Part shown: piece after piece, positions 40,384-51,175 of the stretch | How positions within the stretch are numbered: the first letter of the stretch is position 1 | Layout: each line of letters starts with the position of its first letter | From: Bathynomus jamesi | Taxonomy: Eukaryota; Arthropoda; Malacostraca; Isopoda; Cirolanidae | NCBI GenBank assembly: GCA_023014485.1 | Contig: JAJOZX010003211.1 | Span: 262,001 to 326,000, forward strand | Reading direction: 5' to 3' | DNA: 64,000 bases | Program-made: the position numbers and the translations under genes | Notes under the pieces: generated by a model | The model's input: only the letters and a program-made list of their open reading frames with translations | The model's database searches: none | Told to the model about the DNA's origin: nothing

Positions 40384-40616
40384 CTGGGGGCCCCGGGAGA
40401 TAAAAATTTTGGTGTCAATGTCACCAATTTTTGTCTGAGTGTAGACTAGCTAACTATTTAACTGTAAATGCCTGTTAATCTGATTAACAGTGCCTATCCT
40501 CACCTTCTCATGGAGAAGGTGTAGCATTTAATTAGAAGATAAAATATACATCCATAGGATGAAACTGTCTATGGTCTTTACCATAAGAAAAGAAAAATGA
40601 AAGTTAGAAGATAAAA

Positions 40617-43600
40617 TTACAATTCCCCAGCATCTATTTTTTGTTGTAAAAATAGTCGCGCTTTTAATGCTGTTTGTCGCTGAGGTCTTGTGTCTGTCAA
40701 TGTTGTAGTAGGATGCGTCACCACTCCTACTGTCAAAGGAATAGTTACTGGAAGTTCAGTGTCTCCAGTTGTTACTGTCAGTGGAGAAGGTTCTCCAAAG
40801 TCCATTGTTTTGGGTCCAGACTCTAAAGGGTACAAAAGAGAAATGTCTCTTGTTGTGTCACCCGTTGAAGTCCTTAATTTGACCACTCTTGTTACCCCGT
40901 CTGCCCCTGGTCTGAGTTCTGAAACTCTAGCCAGAGGCCAGTATTGTCTTGGAGTACTGTCATGTATGAGAACAAGGTCCCCTACCTTAATTGTGTCAGA
41001 CCAATCCTTCTTAGTCATTTGTTTATGTCTCTCCCTTAGACCCATCAAGTACTCATTTTTCCACTGTTTAATGAAATGAGCTTTAACTCTAGTTAAATGT
41101 TGTAACTTAGTCTGGAGCTCATCATGTCGTTGAGTCCAGTTTGGGTCTTCTGAAGAGTCTATATTGTAGTCCGGCAGGAGACTAACTTGTTCTCCCCGAA
41201 TCAAATGATTTGGAGTTAATGGTTCTGGGTCATTAATGTTGTCACTCACATAAGTGAGTGGTCTATTGTTAATGATGTTCTCAATCTCAGCCAGGAGAGT
41301 GAGTAACCCAAATAAGTGTATCTGTTTTTTGCCAATTGCTTTCTTCAAGCAATTCTTTACTGTTTGTATATTCCTCTCCCAGATAGAACCATACCAAGGA
41401 GAGGCAACCGGAATATACTTCCACTTTATGTTTGTATTTTGTATATATAATTGTGTGATTTCATTGCTTAACAAGTCATGGATGACTTGTTCACCAGCTT
41501 TGAAATATGTAGCATTGTCAGTCCAAACTGTCTTTGGTACTGAATGTCGTGCACAGAATCTCTTAAAGACAGCAACAAAAGATTCTGCTGTAAGGTCCTC
41601 CACAACATCCAAATAAACAGCTCGTGAGGCAGCACATGTAAACAGTACAATGTACATTTTTTGTTCAGTGTCACCCACCCCTACAGTCAATGCTCCTGTA
41701 TAGTCAATGCCTACAGTCTCAAAGGGTCTGTTGAGAGTAACTCTCTCCTCTGGCAAAGCAGGAGGATTTGGTTTCCTATAGGGCCTAGCATGAATACGCC
41801 TACATGTGACACACTCACTCAGGACTGTTTTAACAGTGATCCTTCCCTTGGGTATCCAATAAGTTTTTCTTAATGTAGTTAGTGTCTGTGGTACCCCCAT
41901 ATGATATACATCATTGTGTATTTTTCTGATGATTAATGTTGTCAAATAGCTAAATCTAGGTAAAAGGATTGGATTTTTGCTTTTGTATGACAGTTTTGAT
42001 TTGTCTAATCTCCCTTTACACCTTAGAAGGCCTTCCTCATCCCTGAACAAGTTTAGATCCACAACTACTGATGGTACAGGTTCTTTTGTTTGTTTCCCAT
42101 TAGTTAAGAATTCTAACTCTTTATTGTACTCTTTTTGTTGGGCTTGGCCTATCCAGTATTGGGTTGCAACCTCTGTATAATTATGATTATTTTTATTTAG
42201 CTGTTTGTTAATTGTAGCTAAACAGTTGTGAGCAAACCTCAAACAGTAGGCTGTCACCCTAACAAGTTTGTTGAAATCAGAATACTTTTCATAATTAGTG
42301 ATTGGTTCAACCTTTTCATTTGAAAAGATTAAATTTAATGTCAAGTTAACTTGTTCCACAGGCCATTGGTCTGTATTACAGAGCCACTTAGGTCCCATAA
42401 ACCAAGTTTTGTTTGACTTCAACAACTTGTAGGATAAACCTCTGGTCAGAAAGTCTGCTGGATTCTGTTTAGTTGGAACATAGTGAAAGTTTACTTGTAG
42501 GCTTTCATTAGCGTCAGCTATTTCTTTTAGCCTATTTCTTACAAAGATATTCTTACTATTAATGCTATCATTCCGTATCCATGCAAGACAAATCTGACTG
42601 TCAAGCCAGACGTGGATATTAGTTATGAACACATCATAGTAAGCATCCTTAAGCAATGAAATGGTTTTAATGGCTAATGTAGCAGCCAATAGTTCCAATT
42701 GAGGTATGGTTCGGGTAGGTTTGAGAGGTGCAACTTTCCCTTTTGCATAAATTAGATGACTTTCTGTAGGGCTTACAAGATACGCACAGCACCCATAAGC
42801 TTGTGTGCTTGCATCAGCAAACACATGAAGCCTCTGGGGCTTATCCCTAAACCCACAGCACCTTTGAATTTTAATGTTCTGCACTTTTGTTAAATCAGTA
42901 GCTAACTTCTTCCAAGATTTTTGATTTTCATTTGTTATTGGATCATCCCACCCAACATTTGTCCTCCAAATTTCTTGGAGGAGAATCTTTGATTTTATTG
43001 TTGAAGGCAGGAATAGACCCATAGGATCAAAAATTTTGGAAGCCTCTGATAATATTTGTCTTTTAGTATTTGCTTCCTCATCAAGTTTAAAACCTTTAGT
43101 ACAGATTGAATCATGACTGTTAGAAGTTGCATCCAAATACCAGTTCATACCTAAAGTTTTAACTCTGTCTGATGGCTCAGTAAGACCATTATTATCCTTT
43201 AAAATCTTTTTGTTTAAATCCTCATTATTTGAAATCCACTCTCTAAGTTCAAAGTTACCTTGTTGCATAATGTTTTGAGAGTGTTCATAGACTTCAGATA
43301 ATTCAGATTTTGTTGTCGTTGAGCCTATTAGATTGTCTACGTAAAAATGTTCCTTAAGGAAGTTCAATGTTAGAGAGTTATTAAACTGGTTTAAATGATG
43401 TTTAATTGTCAATGCTAATAGGCTAGGTGAGCAATTGGCTCCAAACAACACAACATTAAATCTATAGGTTATGAACCCTTTATTCAAATCAAATGGATCC
43501 TTGAACCATAAGAACCTAAGTTGGTTCTTATCATATTCATTTTTAAGATTTATTCTCAAAAATGCCTTCGAAATGTCACTTTGTACAGCATATTTGTCTA

Positions 43601-44198
43601 ACCTGAACCTCAGTAAGATCTTCACAAGGTCAGAAATGAGATTAGGACCCTCAATCAAGCAATCATTCAAACTGTGTTTATCACTGTCTTTGAGGCTACA
43701 ATTATATACTACTCTGAGTTTTGTTGTTGGGGCATCTTGTCGATAAACCCCCCTGTGGGTTAAATAATGACAACCATCTTTTTTAAAAGGGTTATCTGTT
43801 ACTTCTTCAATGAAGCCTTTCTGTAGCTGTTCTTTGAAGACATCATTATATGTTTTTACATTATTTTCTTGTTTGAGTTTTTTCATTACTTTATATAAAT
43901 GTCCTTTAGCTACTTTGAGATTATCTCTTAAAGTTGGACAATTTATTTTCCAAGGTAACTCAATAAAATAACTATTGTCTTTACACTGAATGGTGTCTTC
44001 AAATCTTTCTACCATTAACTGATCTTCTGAAGTTTGATGTGTGTCATGTATACCCACAGATTCTAGCAACCATAAAGTTTGAATTGCCTCATCCAAAGTT
44101 TCATTTGATAATGATGAATTAATGTTCTCAGTTGAGATAATATTATTCAAAGTGTTGCTATTCTTACAGGTGTTATGTAGGACTGAGTTGAGGCACAT
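40617..44198 (-). CDS. pol: BEL2 Pol: RT, RNase H, integrase and C-terminal domain
   Basis: A continuous 1193-residue frame. RT: TTKLRVVYNCS, SDISKAFLRI (about 212) and the active-site box FYVDNLIGS (about 285), again YxDN. RNase H: VFADASTQAYGC, QLELLAATLA, WLDSQICLAW and YVPTKQNPADFLTRG. Integrase: an H-H-C-C zinc motif, then GIDYTGAL (about 833), WTDNATYFK and WYGSIWERNIQTV. C-terminal: VGDLVLIHDSTPRQYWPLARV and ISLLYPLES. The protease lies upstream in other frames. The intact length, unlike BEL1, makes this the youngest-looking coding region in the window. Confidence 0.95.
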   Translation of the reverse strand: MCLNSVLHNTCKNSNTLNNIISTENINSSLSNETLDEAIQTLWLLESVGIHDTHQTSEDQLMVERFEDTIQCKDNSYFIELPWKINCPTLRDNLKVAKGHLYKVMKKLKQENNVKTYNDVFKEQLQKGFIEEVTDNPFKKDGCHYLTHRGVYRQDAPTTKLRVVYNCSLKDSDKHSLNDCLIEGPNLISDLVKILLRFRLDKYAVQSDISKAFLRINLKNEYDKNQLRFLWFKDPFDLNKGFITYRFNVVLFGANCSPSLLALTIKHHLNQFNNSLTLNFLKEHFYVDNLIGSTTTKSELSEVYEHSQNIMQQGNFELREWISNNEDLNKKILKDNNGLTEPSDRVKTLGMNWYLDATSNSHDSICTKGFKLDEEANTKRQILSEASKIFDPMGLFLPSTIKSKILLQEIWRTNVGWDDPITNENQKSWKKLATDLTKVQNIKIQRCCGFRDKPQRLHVFADASTQAYGCCAYLVSPTESHLIYAKGKVAPLKPTRTIPQLELLAATLAIKTISLLKDAYYDVFITNIHVWLDSQICLAWIRNDSINSKNIFVRNRLKEIADANESLQVNFHYVPTKQNPADFLTRGLSYKLLKSNKTWFMGPKWLCNTDQWPVEQVNLTLNLIFSNEKVEPITNYEKYSDFNKLVRVTAYCLRFAHNCLATINKQLNKNNHNYTEVATQYWIGQAQQKEYNKELEFLTNGKQTKEPVPSVVVDLNLFRDEEGLLRCKGRLDKSKLSYKSKNPILLPRFSYLTTLIIRKIHNDVYHMGVPQTLTTLRKTYWIPKGRITVKTVLSECVTCRRIHARPYRKPNPPALPEERVTLNRPFETVGIDYTGALTVGVGDTEQKMYIVLFTCAASRAVYLDVVEDLTAESFVAVFKRFCARHSVPKTVWTDNATYFKAGEQVIHDLLSNEITQLYIQNTNIKWKYIPVASPWYGSIWERNIQTVKNCLKKAIGKKQIHLFGLLTLLAEIENIINNRPLTYVSDNINDPEPLTPNHLIRGEQVSLLPDYNIDSSEDPNWTQRHDELQTKLQHLTRVKAHFIKQWKNEYLMGLRERHKQMTKKDWSDTIKVGDLVLIHDSTPRQYWPLARVSELRPGADGVTRVVKLRTSTGDTTRDISLLYPLESGPKTMDFGEPSPLTVTTGDTELPVTIPLTVGVVTHPTTTLTDTRPQRQTALKARLFLQQKIDAGEL

Positions 44199-44398
44199 AG
44201 TATTTGTTGGTCATGCACTGTTTTGGTTTAGGTCTAGGTTGTATTCTGATAGGTCACCCAAAGGGGCTATCCCTGATGGAGTCTGAATAGCTATACCATT
44301 ACCTATCTCTACTATGCCCTTATGAATAAGATTAATATAATCTGCCCCTATTAGCATTTCAATGTTAGCTATTGTGTTGTTAGTGATATGTCTATCAG

Positions 44399-45083
44399 CT
44401 ATTTTGTAGTGTTTTTCAAATGATTTATGGTTTGTTCTAGTTTGGGTATAACCAGTTTGTTTTGTCCTACTTTAGAAATAATAACTGCTTCAATTTTCTT
44501 GAATTTACTTTCTAAATGTAGTTCCAGGTCAATTGTCTTATAGCTATTTTTGTCCGAGTTATCCTTAACAAAGGACGTAATATTGAGGTTTTGTTCATTC
44601 GGGTTTGGTGTCAAACCCAATTTATTAACTACATTTTTTGAAACAAATGTTTGTTGAGAACAACAGTCTAAAAGACATCTCACTGGAGTGGTACTACCCT
44701 CACTATTCACTAAGTCCAAAGTAATAGTTGGTAAAAGAATCTCAGTGTTTCTTGTTACATTGTTTGAACAAGCAGAATGTCCCATGAAAGTGGCATTTTC
44801 TTGATTACCTTTGTTTGGGGGAGGTATCTTTTGAGTTTGAGTACTATTGTTTGGACACTTTGGTGAATCACACATTGATGAGACATGTCGTAAACTTTTA
44901 CAAAACTTACACTTGAATCTTAACCTAGATTTACAGTCTTTCTTATAATGTCCCTGGCCAGTACACTTTTTACACAGGTTCAACTGTTCACATCTTTTAA
45001 CCCTTTGGTTAAAATCTGAATATTTGTCACACCCAGTACTACTGTGTTCATTACTTGCACAAAATTTGCAATATGGTGTATAA
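44399..45083 (-). CDS. BEL2 Gag zinc-knuckle end and protease start
   Basis: The frame is open from 45083; the first ATG is at 44983. It carries a CKFCAS...H...C knuckle upstream of that ATG, then CKKCTGQGHYKKDC and CKFCKSLRHVSSMC, and the DUF1758-type protease motif RCLLDCCSQQTFVS, where the usual Gly after the active Asp-x is Cys, as in BEL1. More Gag-like residues continue to about 45230 past one stop. Between 44200 and 44399 the protease C-terminus (ANIEMLIGADYINL) is in a shifted frame. The DUF1759 capsid domain is missing. Confidence 0.85.
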
Positions 45084-45242
45084 GTTTAGGCAGCAGTTAC
45101 ATTAAAGTTCTGTAATGTAGGTGTTCGTGTTTTATAGTTGGTCACATTTGATTCTACAGTATCAAGTTTTGTCTGTTTGGCTGTAGCTAGTTGGTCTCTG
45201 GGAACAGTCTTTGGTTTATCCAGTCTGGGTCTTATTTTGTAT

Positions 45243-45690
45243 TGTTTGGTCTCTGGCCAAGGGAGGCCATAAGACCCTTGTAATAGTTTTCCTTATGGCC
45301 AAGGTAGGCCATAAGACCCTTGTAATAGTTTTCCCTATGGCCAAGGTAGGCCATAAGACAATGTTTAGCCCATGGCCAAGGTAGGCCATAAGACATTTAA
45401 TGTTTGGCCCATGGCCACAATAAGCCACAAGACCAAGGTTCAATTGTTTTGGCCCATGGCTGAGGTAGGCCATAAGACCTTTATTGTTTGGCCCATGGCC
45501 AAGGTAGGCCACAAGACCAAGGCTCATTGTTTGGCACATGGCCAAGGTAGGCCACAAGACCAAGGCTCATTGTTTGGCCCATGGCCAAGGTAGGCCACAA
45601 GACCAAGGCTCATTGTTTGGCCCATGGCCAAGGTAGGCCACAAGACCAAGGCTCATTGTTTGGCCCATGGCCAAGATAGGCCATAAGACC
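45243..45690 (-). repeat. Minisatellite, 40-50 bp unit, about ten copies, inside BEL2
   Basis: The unit contains GGCCAAGGTAGGCCA and CCAAGGCTCATTGTTTGGCC. The four central copies are nearly identical, the outer ones diverged, a typical expansion from the centre. It sits where the gag start should be. Translations of it (LVAYLGHGPNN) are repeat artefacts. Confidence 0.95.
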
Positions 45691-46211
45691 CTCATTGAGT
45701 AACCCATGCAATCCTTGCTTATGTTCAGATAGGTTGAGTGTATTTGTGGCACATGTAAAGAGTACAGTGTATATATACATATATATATACACACAGATTG
45801 CAAGGAATGCATGTGCCTGTTGAAAAAATCTGTTGAGTGATTCTTCCTTAAAAGAAGAATTGGATGCTTGGAGTTGTATGCATTTTAAATGCTTGTTCAC
45901 TAATGTTGTTTAACTGGGGATCGTAATGAAATATAGGACAAGAAGAAATTACCAGAGAAGAGAGAGCACAGACAAAAGAGTCAAGTTTAAATTTGGTTTA
46001 ATCCCCCCAAGTACTTATGTCACTCAGGTCTAAGCTTATAAGAGAATGAGACTCCTTTAATGTAAATGTTTCCTAGTTAGGCCCTAGGTTGTAGACCTAA
46101 TTAGGCTTGATTAGCTTAGGCTTAGGCTAGACTTAGGCTATTTAGCCTAATTCTGCAATTTTTTGTTAAGTAAGGTTAAGGTTTGTAAATTCCCCACACA
46201 CGGACCACCAA
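45691..46211. other. BEL2 leader region, no gene seen
   Basis: Holds a TA/CA-rich patch near 45770-45795 and TTAGGCTTGATTAGCTTAGGC-like repeated GGCTTAG motifs around 46100-46150. On the sense strand TTGGTGGTCCGTGTG directly follows the 5' LTR and is the candidate primer site; its tRNA is not identified. Confidence 0.6.
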
Positions 46212-46887
46212 TGCGAAAAATGCTCTGTATGAATTGGTCCACAATTAACCCACCCCTTATATCTCCAGTTTATACTATAGAGTAGATCAAGTCTAGCCTA
46301 GAGGGGTCAGCCTAGAGATTCCGGAAATGGTCCAGAGCGGGCAGATAAATTGAGGTCCACAGTAGGATTCCTCACAAGAATTAGGTTAGGGCAATCTACC
46401 TTCACCTTTGTTAAGCTATGAGTTGATGCTGGGTCTTAGGCCACAATGTAGGCCTAACTTGTCTGACCCAGCTTAATTTAATGAGATTAACTTTGGTGTA
46501 AAAACTCAATTAGTCACTTACTTTTGTTATCGGAGTGTCTCCCTTCTCCGGTTATATTTTCGAGAGCGCACTTTGCTGGTACGTCCTCTCGCCCCGTTCG
46601 TCGTTTTCGTTCTCCCTTTGTTCTCCTCTTCGCGGGGCTTCTCGTACCAGCGTTGTCTTGGTTTATTCCTCGGTTGGTTGAGCGGTAATGTATCTCCACT
46701 ACCGAGCACGCTCCTCCCACACAGTATATAAATACTAGTGTGGAGAATAACTCTGGTGAGCAACCAATTGGTTTCATCCACCCAGTTATTGACATAAAAG
46801 GAATTTAATGATTGTTAGATTAACTACCTACCTACTCAGTGAACCATTTTCGTTACCTCCCAACTACCCACTCATCAGTTTTCCATA
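46212..46887 (-). repeat. BEL2 5' LTR
   Basis: Same termini as the partner LTR, differing in a few bases and small indels near 46514 and 46555. Confidence 0.92.
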
Positions 46888-47430
46888 ATATGCTCAGGGA
46901 AATACTTTGGTTAGAAAATTTCATATGTGTACAGTAGATGTTAAGTTGATTTTGTTCAAAACTTTTTGTACTCCAATGTATACAGCTCATTTGTGGTGGA
47001 ACTACAGGATGTATAATCTGAGAAAATTATATGTTGCATATAATATTTTTAGGAGTTTATTAAGAACTCCTAGATTTATAAATGGTGTTCCTTCTAGTGT
47101 CAGTATGCTGTTTGAGTCAATAGGGTGCCTAACTGTGCCAGTGTCATTCACAATTTTGTATTTAGATTTATCACTAGGCTTGGTGAGTCAGTCAATAAGA
47201 TAATATAAGCCATGGTTAGTGGACTGGTCTCCGATATATTTTATAAATCTCAAATCTGGAAGCATTGCATAGGCAATTGTATGTTCATTGTACACAGTGA
47301 TTCACTGGCCTACTTAGTCAGTGCTCCAGCAACTATCTCTTAATCTTCTATGGACCTCTTGTATAATGTTTGTACCTGTTGAATCTGAAATAAAATGTTT
47401 GTTTGTTTGTTTGTTTCGTTTGTAATCTTA
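46888..47430 (+). mobile_element. LINE-A copy continued after BEL2, with TTTG tail
   Basis: It resumes ATATGCTCAGGG and the C-terminal coding region (VRKFHMCTVDVKLILFKTFCTPMYTAHLWWNYR, given as 46910-47010), then the 3' region and AAATAAAATG(TTTG)n. Together with 38440-39702 this is the longest LINE-A copy here. Confidence 0.85.
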
Positions 47431-47499
47431 CATGCTGAAGTGTATACATACACAATTAACAAACGTATGAAATACAGCACATTGTTATATATACCTAGA

Positions 47500-48051
47500 C
47501 AGTGGTGTAGTGCTGTGGGAACGCGTGGGAACGGCGTTCCCTTACTTTTTTTGGTAGACGGAACGGCGTTCCCTCACTATTTCAAATAAATCCGAACTTA
47601 CAAATCTCTAACGTCATGAAATTTTAATTTCCACCCCTAGAAGAAATATGAGAAAGAATCATTAACTGCTTCATTTCTTTTAGCTTCGACTGAGGCAATG
47701 CTAGCCTATAAAGATCTGGTGAAACAGTCACCACGGCGTACCAGTTGTTAACTTTTTTTTAGTTAATCATTCCAGTTGTTAGCTATTTTTATTGATCGTA
47801 CTGGATGTCGTATATCTAATGACACTGGAAATACTGCATCTTCAACCTTGGAATATATCCTAATATCCAGTGCATCTGACCTCAAAATATCCCTGAAATT
47901 GGTCAGATTTCAAAAGATTTCCCGGGGGGCTTACAGTGCCCCCGGACCCCCAGCTGTATGGGCTCGCCGCGCTCACCATTGTCCCCCCCCGCATCTGAGT
48001 AACACTTTCAAAATGCGTTCCCTCACTTCTTTATTTAGCACTACACCACTG
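47500..48051. mobile_element. hAT-like MITE, 552 bp
   Basis: Ends CAGTGGTGTAGTGCT on both sides, exact duplication TACCTAGA. The interior has GGGAACGGCGTTCCC repeats on the left and a CCCCCGG-rich stretch on the right. No transposase. Confidence 0.94.
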
Positions 48052-48454
48052 TACCTAGATGCTAGAACTAAATCTCACCAAACAAGTGCAAAGTATATTC
48101 ATATTGGCACAGTACTTCGCAGATAGGTACATCTCCAAGAATGTCGTGTTAAAAAATGTGTGAATGCTTGCAAACGATTAGGAATTATAAAATTCACCAT
48201 GTTTACCAAATCGATTACAAACAGCAAAATATGTGCGAATTTAATATATAAGTATACAAGCAAATAATATCCACAGCTGTTTATGCGTCACAATTACAGC
48301 TTTAAGAATATATAAATAAAACTCAACATAAATTTACAGCAAAACTTAATTATTTGCAGAGAAATGCATTTTTGTGCCATCGCTACCTATATAGGCTTAC
48401 AACTAATGACCAATGCTAGACGACGTAACTGCCAGTCACTCTCACTCACTCAGT
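48052..48454. other. No gene seen
   Basis: AT-rich sequence 3' of the hAT fragment that follows, possibly its 3' untranslated part. Confidence 0.5.
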
Positions 48455-48949
48455 CTAATCCTGAAGAACATCAGTCAGTTCCATGCGATGTAGATTCCTT
48501 CGCGCGAAGTTGCCTAAAATAATGTTATAAGCCAGATCAATTTCGCGGTGAATCATTAATATTGCTAAACCAGTTACCCTATTTTCGCCCATTGTTGATC
48601 TCATGTACTGTAGGTCTCGACTCTTGAGCGTGAGTAAGTGATTGAATGAACGCTCGCACTCACAAGATGTAAGTGGTATGGTAGCAAAAAGATTCAACAT
48701 CGCTGCGACATTTAGAAACAAAGTGGCCGGTGTATGCTTGAGTGTTTCTCCAGTCGAATGTAGTTTTGGAAGTGACCAAGCATTCCACTTTGCTTCCCAG
48801 CACTGTAATTCGGCTTGTAGTGATGAAGGTGCCGGAATGTCAAGCGGGGGGGCATGACCCTGCGGGCATGCCAGTGTTGATAGTACGCGTAGCGTGAACA
48901 TCTCATGCAAAACCCTAATAAGCATGTGCTCGGCTAGCTGGCCTAGCAC
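48455..48949 (-). pseudogene. hAT transposase C-terminal part (52-kDa-repressor/ZMYM-like lineage)
   Basis: 164 residues with LQAELQCWEAKWN, LFATIPLTSCECERSFNHL and RSTMGENRVTGLAILMIHR, the hATC dimerisation region. No stop inside. The catalytic middle is missing. On the same strand, a frame reading GPLDHFFKKLNTESPQPQV (about 49245-49180) ends at a GTAAG donor and looks like the first exon of the same gene family, so an internal deletion with a retained intron is plausible. Element ends were not identified. Confidence 0.82.
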
Positions 48950-49179
48950 CTATTCTTATTTTATCTTGGCATTTTGTAAAACAAATTTAAATATTAAGAA
49001 ATAACTAAAATTATGTGCTTTATTTCTGCATATTAATTTTGAATATTATACAAAAATAATGATAAAAAATAGGGTAATATTTTCAATCACATTGGTTATA
49101 TCTTAACTACTGGTACGAGTGTAGACTCATCTAAAATTAATAAAAAAAGAATATAAATACAAGACTTTTTATGTTCTTA

Positions 49180-49250
49180 CCGTTGTACTCGTACTTGTGG
49201 TTGTGGAGATTCAGTGTTCAATTTCTTAAAAAAGTGATCCAGGGGACCAC
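49180..49250 (-). pseudogene. Possible first exon of the hAT gene, with splice donor
   Basis: LDHFFKKLN-type starts are common in hAT transposases. GTAAGAAC follows the coding frame directly. Inferred only from pattern and position. Confidence 0.35.
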
Positions 49251-49429
49251 AAGCTCCATATCACTTTATTCCGATACAAAAACAAAACGATGGCCTGATT
49301 TTGCGGGGTAAAAAATATAGGCCTACTTCGCCGACCGTGTGGCGTGTGTCACTGCGAATAACGTGCGAAATTCAAACGAAGACTGCCAGGTCGCATAGGC
49401 TGTTATCGCCAAAATTTATGGGTAATTAC

Positions 49430-50952
49430 CAGTGTTGGGCACTAAAGCGTTAATCCGATAACAGTTAATTAACGAAGTTAACTTTTTTAACGGACTATTA
49501 ACGGAAGTTAATTTCCATTTATCGTTATCGGACCAGTTAACTCCGATAACTCGATATTTAGTCTGTTAAAGTCCGTTAACACGTTAACTGCGAGGAGTCA
49601 TTCACGGAAGATCACCGCTCCGCGAATGAATTCAAACCGCCATAACTTCAGTCTGCTTCCAGATCTCGCAAGGGGAGGTTGTGCGCTTTTTATTGAAGGT
49701 AAGAAGGTTCTTTTAACGTTAGTAAAAGTCCTATAATATTATATATATATTAATACGTATGGAGATACGTATGGTAAAATGTACGGTTGAGAAAAATTAA
49801 TTTATAGTAATGACTAATGAATAAGTATTTTTACACTGCGTTAGTAAATCTCTAAAAAAGTATATATAGTATGTAAAATTTGAATAATAGTTTTTATTCA
49901 CTGAACCCTCCTTCCCACAGTGGCCATCACCCTCATGAAGCTCAGGAGCATGAGGAGCAGCTTGGCCGTCTGCAAGCCACTGGTCGACGCCCTGGTAGCA
50001 GCCGTCACCACCCGGTTCAACCACTACCTGAACGACCGGGACTGCCAGCTGGCAGCTGCCTTCCACCCAAAGTTCCGGCTCCACTGGCTGCGCAGGTTCG
50101 ACAGCGACCAAACTATCTCTGTCAGGGCCTCCATGGAGGACGAGGTCGAGAGAGCACTGAGGAACCGGAACGTTGACAGCACCACCAGCTCTAGCGACAG
50201 CAGCATGCCTGACGACCTCTTCGCTGGGTGGACGGCCGGTGGCTCAAGTACCAGTGTCAAGCAGAAGGCCAAGAGACTTGTCGACACTTGGCTGGACACT
50301 GATGGGAAGGTAGACATGGCCGACTCTGACTTCATGGGGGAGCAGATCTTCATGAACCTCTTCCTGAAGTACAATACGCCAATTCCGTCCTCTGCCGCAG
50401 TGGAACGGCTCTTCTCTCTCGGCAAAGACATCCTGAGGCCCAAGAGGTCAAGACTGAAGACTGGCAGTTGGGCCTAACTTTGAGAAGTTGGTCTTTCTGA
50501 AGGGCAACCAGCACATTGTGTCATAGTCTTTAATAAATGTGCCTAAAATTTAATTTTACCTTTCAGTTCCCGCCATAATAATTCTCTGGTAAATTAAAAT
50601 TTAGTTAATGGTTAGTGGTTACAAGGGTTTCAAAACATGTAATCAGTACATTTTTTATTAAAAATAAAAAAAAAAGTTATTAAGCAAAAAAGTAGCAAAA
50701 CTTGATAAAAATACAGTTAAATACCTATTTATTGTTAGATTTTGCATAAATAAACATTTTTTATGGGTTTTAAAGCTTTTTTCCTTGATTTTTTTAAATG
50801 TTAGTAAAGAAATAGTTATCGTTAACGGATTATCGTTAACTTCCGTTAACTTTGTAGTAAAATTATCGGATTATCGTTATCGGAGTTAAAAATTGGAGTT
50901 AACGGATTATCGTTATCGAAGTTAACTTTTTGGTTAACGGTGCCCACCACTG
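49430..50952 (+). mobile_element. hAT transposon with GTTAACG arms, internally deleted
   Basis: Ends CAGTGTTGGGCACT and, from the right, CAGTGGTGGGCACC. The duplication is GTAATTA plus C or T (7 of 8). Arms hold repeated TTAACGAAGTTAAC motifs. Same family as 24115-26478. Confidence 0.9.
49921..50477 (+). CDS. hAT transposase C-terminal exon
   Basis: The exon follows a clear acceptor (CCTCCTTCCCACAG), and a GTAAGAAGG donor at 49699 could pair with it. Residues include RSSLAVCKPLVDALVAAVTT (near the start), HPKFRLHWL and IPSSAAVERLFSLGKDILRPKRSRL, the hATC interface. The apparent stop at 50477 is a frameshift, since PNFEKLVFLKGNQHIVS continues in the next frame to 50526. Its GC content is much higher than the flanks, as if less decayed or codon-biased. 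The catalytic DDE part is absent. Confidence 0.85.
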
Positions 50953-50960
50953 GTAATTAT

Positions 50961-51089
50961 CAACTATCGGTAATGCCTAATAACAAAAATGTCACAAAAT
51001 TATCACAACTCTTACATTTCCAAGTTCACATTTTTCAAATATTTTCAACATCAACTCTTGATAATAAAAAAATAAAAAGCGTAAAGGGG
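50961..51089. other. No gene seen
   Basis: AT-rich spacer between the hAT element and a tRNA-like module. Confidence 0.5.
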
Positions 51090-51175
51090 GGGGCACGAGT
51101 ACCCTGTGCACGTGCACGTTCACCTTCTACTGAGGAGGTGGTGGGTTCAAATCCGGGCGGGGACAATTTCTGCAT
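51090..51175 (+). repeat. tRNA-like module with B box (SINE candidate)
   Basis: GGTGGTGGGTTCAAATCCGG contains a good B box (GGGTTCAAATCC) after a long-arm-like GCACGTTCACCTTCTACTGAG. No proper acceptor stem or A box, so a pseudo-tRNA or SINE head rather than a tRNA gene. Confidence 0.4.

Larger units (their letters stand above)
39703..46887 (-). mobile_element. BEL/Pao LTR retrotransposon (BEL2), gag-truncated
   Basis: LTRs of 681 and 676 bp, target ATATG duplicated at 39698-39702 and 46888-46892. Pol is intact over 1193 codons; Gag is reduced to its zinc-knuckle end, and a minisatellite occupies the place of the gag start. The LTRs are nearly identical by eye, so insertion is recent. Confidence 0.95.

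Noticed and set aside
45243..45690. CRISPR array
   Set aside because: Repeats are contiguous, degenerate and without unique spacers, inside a eukaryotic retrotransposon.
45216..45900. Repeat proteins with LVAYLGHGPNN units
   Set aside because: Translation of the BEL2 minisatellite; several frames are open at once.
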